This document shows, piece by piece, positions 1 through 7,227 of a stretch of 9,455 nucleotides of DNA; within the stretch, counting starts at the first letter, position 1, and every line of letters starts with the position of its first letter. This DNA is from Candidatus Atribacteria bacterium (GTDB lineage Bacteria; Atribacterota; Phoenicimicrobiia; Phoenicimicrobiales; Stramentimicrobiaceae): contig JAFGSC010000281.1 in NCBI GenBank assembly GCA_016934875.1, forward strand, positions 1 through 9,455, in the 5' to 3' direction. The notes under the pieces were generated by a model. The model made no database searches. It saw only the letters and a program-made list of their open reading frames with translations, and was not told the DNA's origin. The position numbers and the translations under genes are program-made.

Positions 1-113
1 AAATTTGCGGTTCAATTCGCGAAAATTCGCGTCATTCGCGGTTCCCCAAAACTTCTCAACTTTTCAACTCCCAAACATTTCAGCTCACCAAATCTCATCC
101 TCGGACATAAATA
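1..113. repeat. Intergenic repeat family B, left copy (cut by window edge)
   Basis: This non-coding block matches 9092-9257 in the same orientation. Identical or near-identical stretches are the first 21 bases (aaatttgcggttcaattcgc and the next base), the GCGTCATTCGC segment, the CCAAAACTTCTCAAC segment and the CACCAAATCTCATCCTCGGA segment. The left copy is shorter and lacks two insertions of roughly 25-30 bases that the right copy has. It contains a CGCGAA/TTCGCG inverted repeat at 18-31 with a 2-base centre. No open reading frame is conserved between copies. The left edge is probably cut by the window. Its function is unknown; a dispersed intergenic repeat is the safest description. Confidence 0.7.
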
Positions 114-120
114 CTGGTAA

Positions 121-234
121 TTTGTCCGGAGGACAACATGTGATTAACCGCAGGCGTTAACCTGTGGTAACGCACTGCTACAACTCACCTGCCCGTAGGG
201 CAGTACACTATCAAACAACAAGCAATCAATCATC
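121..234. repeat. Three-hairpin intergenic repeat R, left copy
   Basis: This 114-base element aligns without gaps to 8897-9010, with about 15 differences by hand count. It holds three stem-loops: TTGTCC/GGACAA at 122-136 (3-base loop), ACCGCAGG/CCTGTGGT at 147-168 (one G-T pair, 6-base loop) and CTGCCC/GGGCAG at 189-203 (3-base loop). The hairpins are better conserved than the linker between the second and third stems. The open frame seen in the right copy meets stop codons here, so it is not a conserved gene. It lies just beyond the 3' end of the minus-strand operon, so it could form the transcript's 3' structure. It resembles REP-type extragenic palindromes in layout, but the family was not identified. 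Confidence 0.75.
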
Positions 235-238
235 TTGT

Positions 239-256
239 ATCTAACATAACTTAGAT
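239..256 (-). terminator. Small inverted repeat just after the operon's last stop
   Basis: Perfect 6-base arms ATCTAA (239-244) and TTAGAT (251-256) flank a 6-base loop, 4 bases past the stop codon of the last gene (261-263). The stem is AT-only apart from one C-G pair in each arm and is not followed by a T-run in the minus direction, so it is a poor intrinsic terminator on its own. The GC-rich hairpins of the adjacent repeat may do more of the work. Confidence 0.3.
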
Positions 257-260
257 GGGA

Positions 261-1604
261 TTAAATGACAATATCCCTCTCTTTTAGAATTCGATGGTGT
301 TTAACCAATATTGAATTTCCAAATGTTAAAACTCCTACACGACCAATAAACATCAATATGATGATGATAATTTTTCCGAAGATCGTTAAACTCCCTGTTA
401 ATCCAACACTTAACCCTACCGTTCCAATGGCAGAAAAGGCCTCGAACAGAATTGGCATTAAATCAGCATTTTCGGAAAAAGTTAATAAATAGGTCCCCAA
501 TAATGCACATGATATATAAACGACAAACAAAGTTAGGGCTGTTCGATACCTGTATTTTGGGATGATGTTACCAAACATTGACACATCATTACCATGCGAA
601 AGACGAGTTTTTACGTAAGCAAATACGGCAAAGAAAGATGTGGACTTTAATCCTCCTCCCGTACCTGAAGGAGAAGCCCCAATGAACATTAAAAAAATAA
701 TCATCATTAGGGAAGAGGGATGCAAATGTCCAATATCAATTGTATTAAAACCAACCGTCGACATGGCTGTCATGGCTTGAAAAAAGGAGACGGTAAGTTT
801 TGAGTAATCATCCATATACTGTATCGTGGGTTCAAAAATAAAGAGTTGGAATGTTCCGAACAGCAAAACCAATAAAGAGATGGCGAAAATCACTTTAGTC
901 GTAAAAGTTGTCTTATGAGATTGATTGACAATTTTCTCCCAGATATCAAAAAGAAAAATAAATCCTAAACCACCAGCCAAGCTCAATATTGAAATAATAA
1001 GATTGATTGATCCGTTCAGATTGAGACTCATAAAGCTATCCTGAAACAGACTGAAACCAGCAGTACAAAATGCTGAGATACTATGAAAAATACCATTCCA
1101 TATAGGATTTGCAATATTGTTATTATAAAAAATGAATGACAAACCGACTGCCCCTAACAATTCAAAAACAAAAGTAAATATTACTATTCTATTCAGCAGT
1201 GTTGGTAAAAGAAACTCCTGAGGTATAGAAAACTCCGTTTTTAGAACTAAATAACCATTTGAATTTAAATGCCTAGATATTTTCAGCATTAAGAATGAAC
1301 TGAGAGTCATGTACCCTAATCCTCCCATTTGGATAAAAAAGAGTATCACAATTTGTCCAAAAAGTGAATAGCTCTCAGCAATGTCAACAGTAGCCAAACC
1401 AGTTGTAGAGACAGCAGATACCGACGTAAAAAGATTATCCACAATGCTTACATAGTGTTTTTGTGAAATAGGTAAGCAGAGCAAAATGGTGCCCAGCAGC
1501 ATGTATGACAGGAAGCCATGCATCAACTGTCGTTGAGGGATTTTTGAAAAATACCCAAAGGTTAAGAGTTTTTCAACAAATAAATGAATAACGAAACGTT
1601 TCAT
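261..1604 (-). CDS. Potassium uptake pore protein, KtrB/TrkH family
   Basis: An integral inner-membrane potassium transporter subunit of 447 residues, a normal KtrB length. Four pore-loop repeats with their filter glycines are visible: STTGL (66-70), CTAGF (180-184), STVGF (282-286) and GTVGL (394-398). A glycine/serine-rich stretch, GASPSGTGGGLK (309-320), matches the flexible intramembrane gating loop of the third repeat. In HKT-like relatives, loss of the first filter glycine goes with sodium permeability; here all four glycines are kept, favouring K+. The family normally works as a dimer on a cytoplasmic KtrA/TrkA ring, and no such gene is in the window. It is the last gene of the five-gene run, 68 bases after the antiporter. 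Ktr systems are often Na+-stimulated, but the sequence does not settle that. The family call is firm; the choice between Ktr and Trk naming is less so. Confidence 0.92.
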   Translation of the reverse strand: MKRFVIHLFVEKLLTFGYFSKIPQRQLMHGFLSYMLLGTILLCLPISQKHYVSIVDNLFTSVSAVSTTGLATVDIAESYSLFGQIVILFFIQMGGLGYMTLSSFLMLKISRHLNSNGYLVLKTEFSIPQEFLLPTLLNRIVIFTFVFELLGAVGLSFIFYNNNIANPIWNGIFHSISAFCTAGFSLFQDSFMSLNLNGSINLIISILSLAGGLGFIFLFDIWEKIVNQSHKTTFTTKVIFAISLLVLLFGTFQLFIFEPTIQYMDDYSKLTVSFFQAMTAMSTVGFNTIDIGHLHPSSLMMIIFLMFIGASPSGTGGGLKSTSFFAVFAYVKTRLSHGNDVSMFGNIIPKYRYRTALTLFVVYISCALLGTYLLTFSENADLMPILFEAFSAIGTVGLSVGLTGSLTIFGKIIIIILMFIGRVGVLTFGNSILVKHHRILKERDIVI

Positions 1605-1672
1605 TATTGTAATTTAAAATTAATGATTTCAAGGATGAAATTTAGATTGGGGCATAGGTAATATAACAGGTG

Positions 1673-2893
1673 CTAATCAGATTTCATAGCTGTCAAAAGA
1701 TTAGGCTTTAAACTGAGGACAATGACCAATAGAGAACAAATTACAATGCTAAAAAGGACAATGGAATAAGCCAAATCAAGAATTATTTCACCATGAGCTA
1801 GTCCCCGTTGCAATGGCAAAGACGCCAAAACAGCAGGAACAAGTCCTTTGGGCGTCATTACCGACATAATAGTTCGTTCTGGTTTGGAGATGCTTTTCCC
1901 TGTTAGTAAAACAATTCCAGGTATTCGTATAGCAATAATAAGCATCACAATCAAACAGCCTGTTGCATAAACTGCCGGAGAGGCAAATTGAATTGAGATG
2001 CCCACATATACAAAAAAGTAGGTTTGCATGATAAAAACGATTTCTGCAAAAAAATCGCGCTCATTACTATTCAAACCTGAGTTTTGAAATGCTACCACTT
2101 TTTGAAATGTGCTTAATTTCCTAAGGCTTTCTGCATTTCCAAGTAAGATTCCAAATGAAAGAACAGCAATTCCACCAATTAAACCCAGTAATTCGACAAT
2201 GCCATAGAGAACAAAAACAAAAGCCAGAGTAGTGAACATTGAATTTTTCACACTACGAATTTTATTGATAATTAGGGACCAGAGAAATCCGCTAACTAAG
2301 CCAAGCGAGATGGCAAAAATAACGGTTTTCCACAATTTGGTCAGAATCATCGTTAAAGAAACGACCCCTTGAGTAATGCCATCAAGCAACGCTAATCCAA
2401 TAATTAGGCACAATATATCACTCAAAGCTGATTCCAGAATTAGTATGGATGAACACTTTTCACTCATTTTCAATTGTTGTACCATAGGGATTACAACAGC
2501 TGAAGATGTACCGCCAACGATTGCACCTAAAAAAACAGCACTCATTATATTTACTTTTAGTAAATAATGAACAATCGCAGAAGTTAGGAGCGCCGATAGT
2601 ATGAAATTAAGAATTGTGAATAAGGCCGCTGAACCAATAGCCTTTTTTAGTTCTTTAAAATTCAGGCCAGAACCACTCTCGAATAAGATTACAATCAAGG
2701 TAATGGTAGTGAAAACATTTCCAAGCTTACCAAAGAAATCCTTAGTGACAATACCACTCACAGGACCTATTATGATTCCAATAAGTAATAAAAGAAGGAC
2801 ATTAGGTATTTTTGTCTTTTCAAACAGCTCGTTAAACACATGCGACAAAAAAATGAGCAGTCCTAAAATAATAATGGTCAAGTAAATACTCAT
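1673..2893 (-). CDS. CPA-family cation/proton antiporter (Na+/H+ or K+/H+)
   Basis: A 406-residue membrane protein, almost entirely hydrophobic helices, with no cytoplasmic RCK (TrkA-N) tail. Motifs in order are LFESGSGLNFKELK (70-83), which fits the conserved F-x-x-G-L region; GGTSSAVVIP (127-136) in the unwound-helix position; ESALSD (154-159), where Asp159 sits in the place of the transport aspartate; Arg323 in AIRIPG; and MTPKGLVPAVLASLP (346-360) near the C-terminus. CPA1 proteins usually have Asn-Asp at the central site; here it is Ser-Asp, so electroneutral exchange is likely but ion choice is open. It starts 8 bases after the TrkH stop with no clear Shine-Dalgarno. Together with two K+ uptake pores it would expel Na+ (or excess K+) in exchange for H+. 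The family is confident; the substrate is inferred. Confidence 0.88.
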   Translation of the reverse strand: MSIYLTIIILGLLIFLSHVFNELFEKTKIPNVLLLLLIGIIIGPVSGIVTKDFFGKLGNVFTTITLIVILFESGSGLNFKELKKAIGSAALFTILNFILSALLTSAIVHYLLKVNIMSAVFLGAIVGGTSSAVVIPMVQQLKMSEKCSSILILESALSDILCLIIGLALLDGITQGVVSLTMILTKLWKTVIFAISLGLVSGFLWSLIINKIRSVKNSMFTTLAFVFVLYGIVELLGLIGGIAVLSFGILLGNAESLRKLSTFQKVVAFQNSGLNSNERDFFAEIVFIMQTYFFVYVGISIQFASPAVYATGCLIVMLIIAIRIPGIVLLTGKSISKPERTIMSVMTPKGLVPAVLASLPLQRGLAHGEIILDLAYSIVLFSIVICSLLVIVLSLKPNLLTAMKSD

Positions 2894-2901
2894 TGCTTAG
2901 G

Positions 2902-4353
2902 TTAATTTCTCCAAAATTCAGGTGTGAAGAGCATGATAACTGTATAAATCTCCAATCTTCCAATGATCATGAGAAAGGTTAGGATGGATTTACCAGGTAA
3001 GGACAAATGGGCGAAATTACTGGCCGGACCAACAGTTCCAATACCCGGTCCAATTCCAGCCATGCAGGTAGCTACAGAGCTTGAAGCAGTTTCTCCATCT
3101 AAGCCAGAGGCGACCATAAGTATAGTACCGAGAATGAAAATGATGCCATAAACTGTTATGAAAGTCATTATCGAATTGTTAGTACTATCGTTTAAAGTAT
3201 TTTTATTTAGACGTATGGGAATAATTGCATTTGGATGCAAAAGGTTTGTTAGTATTTTTTTGAAATTCTTTAATAAAAGTAAGTGCCTTGCCATTTTTAT
3301 TCCTCCTGCCGTTGAGCCTGTACATCCGCCCAAAAACATGGAAAGAAAAATAATGATCCATAAAAATGTAGGCCATTGCAAGTAATCTGCAGTAGCAAAA
3401 CCAGTACAGGTGACAATTGAAATTAACTGGAAAAAGGATTCTCGGAATGATTGCTCCAAGGATCTATCAGTTTGGAAGAATAAACCAGCTGTTATAATCA
3501 GTCCAACAAATAAAATGATTTTTAAATAGAACCTGAGCTCTTCATTATTAAGGGCTTTTTTAAAATCAAGTTTGTATAAATAATAGAAAACAATAAAGTT
3601 AGTGCCGGCCAAAAGCATAAAGACCATGATTACGTATTGTATGTAGGGTGAATATTCCGCAATACTTGTATTTCGGGGAGAGAAACCTCCTGTGGCAACA
3701 GTTCCAAACGCATGGCAAACACTATCGAATAAATTCATGTCTCCCAATAAGAGAAGAATGATTTCGCTCAAGGTCAAAACAAGATAAATTAGCAAAAGCC
3801 TATGACCCACCGATCTTATGCGGGGGCGTATCTTATCTTGAAGTGACGACTCCAATGTAAAAAGATTATACCCCCCAATTTGAAGAGTCGGCATTACAAT
3901 CACAACTAACACAATGATTCCAATTCCACCAACCCAATGAGTCATACTTCTCCAAAACAATATTGATTTTGGGAGAGATTCTATTTCGGTTAAAATAGAG
4001 GCACCGGTTGTCGTAAAACCAGAAACAGACTCAAAAAGTGCATTGACAAATGAAGGTATCGCCTGAGAAAATAGATACGGCAAACTGCCAACCAAACTAA
4101 TTAAAGCCCAGGAAAGTGAAACAGTTAGATATGCCTCTTTTTTCGTGACAGCAGCGTCCTCAATTTGACTGTGGGTTGAAAAATGCATAAACAATCCAAG
4201 ACTTAACGAAATAGCCGAAGTCCAAATAAATGGCATTAATGGTTCGGTAAATATCACTGCAACACCCAAACAGCTTAGCAAAGCTCCGGTAAGAATAAAT
4301 AAGTTTCTGCTAATTACTTTAAAAACGATGTTGAAGTTTACAATCTGATTCAT
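2902..4353 (-). CDS. trkH: Trk-type potassium uptake pore protein TrkH
   Basis: A 483-residue inner-membrane K+ channel/transporter subunit, the usual TrkH length. All four pore-loop filters are present: TTTGA (114-118), ATGGF (220-224), TCTGF (315-319) and AGIGP (432-436), each with its glycine. Other TrkH signatures are THWVGGIGI (138-146), the glycine/serine/threonine gating loop GGCTGSTAGGIK (342-353) after the third filter, and the C-terminal GRLEIYT (465-471) ending in FTPEFWR. TrkH dimers are gated by a TrkA ring that binds nucleotides; in many Bacteroidota trkA lies directly beside trkH, but here that place is taken by a HAMP sensor protein 8 bases upstream. Translation of this and the neighbouring genes is probably coupled. 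It is clearly distinct from the second pore at 261-1604, which has KtrB-like filters. Confidence 0.95.
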   Translation of the reverse strand: MNQIVNFNIVFKVISRNLFILTGALLSCLGVAVIFTEPLMPFIWTSAISLSLGLFMHFSTHSQIEDAAVTKKEAYLTVSLSWALISLVGSLPYLFSQAIPSFVNALFESVSGFTTTGASILTEIESLPKSILFWRSMTHWVGGIGIIVLVVIVMPTLQIGGYNLFTLESSLQDKIRPRIRSVGHRLLLIYLVLTLSEIILLLLGDMNLFDSVCHAFGTVATGGFSPRNTSIAEYSPYIQYVIMVFMLLAGTNFIVFYYLYKLDFKKALNNEELRFYLKIILFVGLIITAGLFFQTDRSLEQSFRESFFQLISIVTCTGFATADYLQWPTFLWIIIFLSMFLGGCTGSTAGGIKMARHLLLLKNFKKILTNLLHPNAIIPIRLNKNTLNDSTNNSIMTFITVYGIIFILGTILMVASGLDGETASSSVATCMAGIGPGIGTVGPASNFAHLSLPGKSILTFLMIIGRLEIYTVIMLFTPEFWRN

Positions 4354-4361
4354 GCGTTATT

Positions 4362-5129
4362 CTACTTATCAAGTTTTCCAGCCTTCGATTCCAATACAAT
4401 CTTTTCAAAAATTTCCTCTAATTTCTCTAGTTCATGATTGGCTTTAATATCAATTTCTTTATTAAATTGATTTTTGTAAAACTCAACCATTCGTTCGTGC
4501 AATTTATTGATAGGAATGATTAGCAGGAAAGGCAAAATTATGATTAAAACCCCTAAAACGGATAGGCCTATTAATCCTACATTTTGTTGGACATTAAGAA
4601 TACTTAGGGTGGAATGTTTAATTTGTTCATTTTTTCTTTCAAGTAGAAATATATTAAGCTTGTGAATACTCAAAATGTATTCTCTGAGGCCTTTGTATTT
4701 CTCCCTAAACAATATGGTATTATATAAATACTCTTTATCCTTAATTCCCTTAGCATATTTGGAAAATGCTTTTTCTAGGGACTCTGTCAATTCTTTTTCA
4801 CCAGGTTCAGTAATGTTATTTTGTTGCAATCTAATATTTTGCCTGAAATTTGATAACAACAAACTATCTTTAGTTGCAGCATAACTATTTTTCAGGCTAT
4901 CGCTTTGTACTATGCGGCGATACAACAACTCTTCATTTATCTCATCGAGAATGTTCAGCATGGCAAAGGAATACTTTACTGACGGGAAATTATCGTTTAA
5001 TAAAGAATGAGTTCTATTCACGATACCTTGATTAGAACTAATGTTTATCACAGAGACGATAAAAGCCACTAATGCGATCATTATTAATCCGAATGTCATC
5101 CGCGTCCTAATTTTCTTTATTTGTATCAT
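4362..5129 (-). CDS. Kinase-less membrane sensor: four-helix-bundle plus HAMP, paralogue of the adjacent kinase
   Basis: A 255-residue protein with TM helix 1 at about 11-30, an extracytoplasmic, mostly helical region at 32-182, TM helix 2 at about 184-205 and a HAMP-like segment at 206-247 (PINKL entry, HELEKL in the second helix). It then stops: there is no histidine kinase, methyl-accepting, cyclase or other output domain. It lines up almost gap-free with the N-terminal half of the neighbouring kinase: DEI at 62-64 versus 61-63, NNITEPGE (104-111) versus NNVTEEGE (99-106), and HAMP at 204-245 versus 205-246. I infer a tandem duplication of the sensor half. It could form heterodimers with the kinase or tune the following TrkH, whose start is only 8 bases away. 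A truncated pseudogene is less likely, because the frame ends naturally and the operon spacing is tight. The precise function is unknown. Confidence 0.8.
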   Translation of the reverse strand: MIQIKKIRTRMTFGLIMIALVAFIVSVINISSNQGIVNRTHSLLNDNFPSVKYSFAMLNILDEINEELLYRRIVQSDSLKNSYAATKDSLLLSNFRQNIRLQQNNITEPGEKELTESLEKAFSKYAKGIKDKEYLYNTILFREKYKGLREYILSIHKLNIFLLERKNEQIKHSTLSILNVQQNVGLIGLSVLGVLIIILPFLLIIPINKLHERMVEFYKNQFNKEIDIKANHELEKLEEIFEKIVLESKAGKLDK

Positions 5130-5140
5130 ATAATTTCCAT

Positions 5141-6985
5141 TTAGATTTTAAAGGCAGGTAAACTCACGTAAAAAATGCTACCAACTCCAGGTGTGCTTTC
5201 AGCCCAAATTCGGCCATTTTGCTTAGTGATAAATTCTTTGGAGATAGCCAAACCAAGACCTGTTCCCTTTTGTCCTGAATCAGGAACCCTAAAGAATTTT
5301 TGAAAGATCAATTCCAGGTATTGTGGCTCAATTCCTTTACCATAGTCTTGAACCCTATATATAACATCATCATTATCATTTGAGGCTGAAACAATAATTT
5401 CACCTTCATCCTTAGAATATTGAATCGCATTGTTGATCAAATTGATTAATACCCATGCAGTTTTCTCCGAATCAACAAATACAGGAGGTAAACCAGGTGC
5501 AACATCGAAGATTATCTGAATATTTTTTGCTTTAGCATGATTCTCTGAAGTCTCTTTGATATAATCAAAAATATCAGAAGAATACACCGTTTGAAAATTC
5601 AATTGGATATTTCCTGTTTCAACCTGAGCCAAATCTAATAATTCAGTAGTTATGGCTAGCATTTTTTGGGTTTCAGATTTAAGTGCCAAAACGATATCTT
5701 GTTGTTCAGGATTTAGATTGCCGATCCTTTTATCATCAAGTAATTTTAAATTGAGCTTTAAAGATGAGATAGGTGTTTTTAATTCATGAGAGATGGTTGC
5801 CATAAAATTGGTTTTGGCTTCATCCTGTTCTAAAAACTTGGTGACATTTTTTAGGATAATTACCATGCCAGCCTTTACATCATTCTCTTCTCCGGTTTTT
5901 TTTATATTAACATCAATCACTTCTCTGGTGTAATATTTTGCTTTTTTGCCATTTTCGATTCGAAGTGGTTTAAAGTCTTTCACTTCTTTTGAATTCAGCT
6001 CCAAAACATCGTGAATGATTTTTTGGAATACTTTATTGTTCAAAGCCACATCAGAGGCATATTTGCCTATAAGGGCTGATTCCGTTGAGCCAAGAACTCT
6101 ACAGGCGTAATTATTTGAAAAGATTATTTCATTCTTATCGTTCAACCCAATTATTGCATCGTTCATATTGTTGATAATGGTATCAATACGTTTTTTCTCA
6201 AACAAAACCTGTGAAAGGTTACTATGCTCATATTCATCAAGCTTTGCAGCCATTGTGTTGAATGCTTTGGCCATTTCCCCCAATTCATCATTGGATTGAA
6301 ATTCGAGTCTCTTGCTGTAATTTCGATTTGCAACTTCCGTTATCCCGCGGATTAATTCACCAATAGGCCGGGCTATATTTTGAGGATACCGGAAAAAGAA
6401 TAGAGTTGATAATAAAAAGCATATTGTTCCTATCAGGGAAATAACAAGAAATGCCCTGTGGGCCGAACTCCTCAGCATTAGATTCTTATTGCTGATAGCA
6501 TCCATGTTCATATCCCATAAATTCACAATTTGATTGCGTGTAATGGAATATAATGGAATCAATTCTTGAAAAAATAGGGTGGGATCAGCTTTGGGATTTG
6601 ATTTGAGTTTATTAAACGTTAAGATGTACTGTTGGTAGCTTAATGTCAATTGTTCAATAATTGATTGTTCGCCCTCCTCAGTTACATTGTTCGTGACCGC
6701 TAAGAGATTTTGATTAAAAAGCTGTTGACTGTTTTTAAAAATGCTGTCGTTAAAAAGTTCTTTGTTTCCCAAAAAGTATTTGATTTGTTGGTTTTTTATT
6801 TCGTCAATTGACTGAAGAAGAAATTTTGTGGATTCTACAGATTCGTAATTCTCAATTAGCATTGCAGCCGAACGGTTTGAAAGGTCATATATGAAATAGG
6901 TGCTGATAATCCATATCAGTCCAATCATAAAAAGAAGAACCCCAAATCCTAAGAATAATTTATTCTTTAAATTAATGCGTATCAT
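5141..6985 (-). CDS. Membrane-bound PAS/HAMP sensor histidine kinase
   Basis: A complete 614-residue hybrid-free kinase. Order: TM1 about 8-33; extracytoplasmic four-helix-type sensor 34-177; TM2 about 178-199; HAMP 205-246 (ARPIGEL and DELGEM); PAS about 266-385; HisKA with H-box FMATISHELKTPISSL, phospho-acceptor His400; ATPase domain with N-box NLINNAIQYS (515-524), G1 DYGKGI (547-552), F-box FQKFFR (561-566) and G2 GTGLGLAIS (574-582). All catalytic boxes are intact. The layout is KinB-like. It is the first gene of the five-gene run, 242 bases after the NtrC-like regulator, its most likely phosphotransfer partner. The signal is not visible from sequence; linked K+ and Na+ transporters suggest ionic or osmotic stress, or envelope state. 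The start ATG at 6985 gives a positively charged N-tail before TM1, as expected. Confidence 0.93.
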   Translation of the reverse strand: MIRINLKNKLFLGFGVLLFMIGLIWIISTYFIYDLSNRSAAMLIENYESVESTKFLLQSIDEIKNQQIKYFLGNKELFNDSIFKNSQQLFNQNLLAVTNNVTEEGEQSIIEQLTLSYQQYILTFNKLKSNPKADPTLFFQELIPLYSITRNQIVNLWDMNMDAISNKNLMLRSSAHRAFLVISLIGTICFLLSTLFFFRYPQNIARPIGELIRGITEVANRNYSKRLEFQSNDELGEMAKAFNTMAAKLDEYEHSNLSQVLFEKKRIDTIINNMNDAIIGLNDKNEIIFSNNYACRVLGSTESALIGKYASDVALNNKVFQKIIHDVLELNSKEVKDFKPLRIENGKKAKYYTREVIDVNIKKTGEENDVKAGMVIILKNVTKFLEQDEAKTNFMATISHELKTPISSLKLNLKLLDDKRIGNLNPEQQDIVLALKSETQKMLAITTELLDLAQVETGNIQLNFQTVYSSDIFDYIKETSENHAKAKNIQIIFDVAPGLPPVFVDSEKTAWVLINLINNAIQYSKDEGEIIVSASNDNDDVIYRVQDYGKGIEPQYLELIFQKFFRVPDSGQKGTGLGLAISKEFITKQNGRIWAESTPGVGSIFYVSLPAFKI

Positions 6986-7227
6986 TTCTGCTTCATTTAA
7001 TGTTCTGATATTTCTTTAAACTTATAGATGAAAGAAAAATCATACCAGAACCATATTTTGCGATTATTACAAGCCAAAGTACATACCAAAAACCGATATA
7101 TTGAATTGGATTAATTTAACTAGTTGTATTGCAATGAGAAAGAAATTTAAATTTGTTTCGGGTGTTGAAGTTGGCTTGATCTTTTCGTTCTGAAATGAAA
7201 GGGTGATTTTCATAATAGAAGGGAGGT
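6986..7227. other. Gap between response regulator and kinase, likely 5' region of the transporter operon
   Basis: This AT-rich 242-base gap contains no open frame worth calling. Reading the minus strand, I looked for a -24/-12 promoter (GG, 10 bases, GC) and found none. The nearest partial match is TGGTATGTACTTTGGC at 7088-7073, whose -12 half has GG in place of GC. No perfect TAnnTTTG -7 element is present either. No strong intrinsic terminator was seen after the regulator gene, so read-through from the regulator into the kinase remains possible. Confidence 0.4.

Noticed and set aside
121..234. CRISPR array or tRNA
   Set aside because: There are only two distant copies of the repeat, no regular spacers, and the hairpins do not form a cloverleaf.
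265..492. Plus-strand open frame opposite the KtrB-like gene
   Set aside because: It is antisense to a well-supported membrane protein gene with all four pore motifs and has no recognisable domain.
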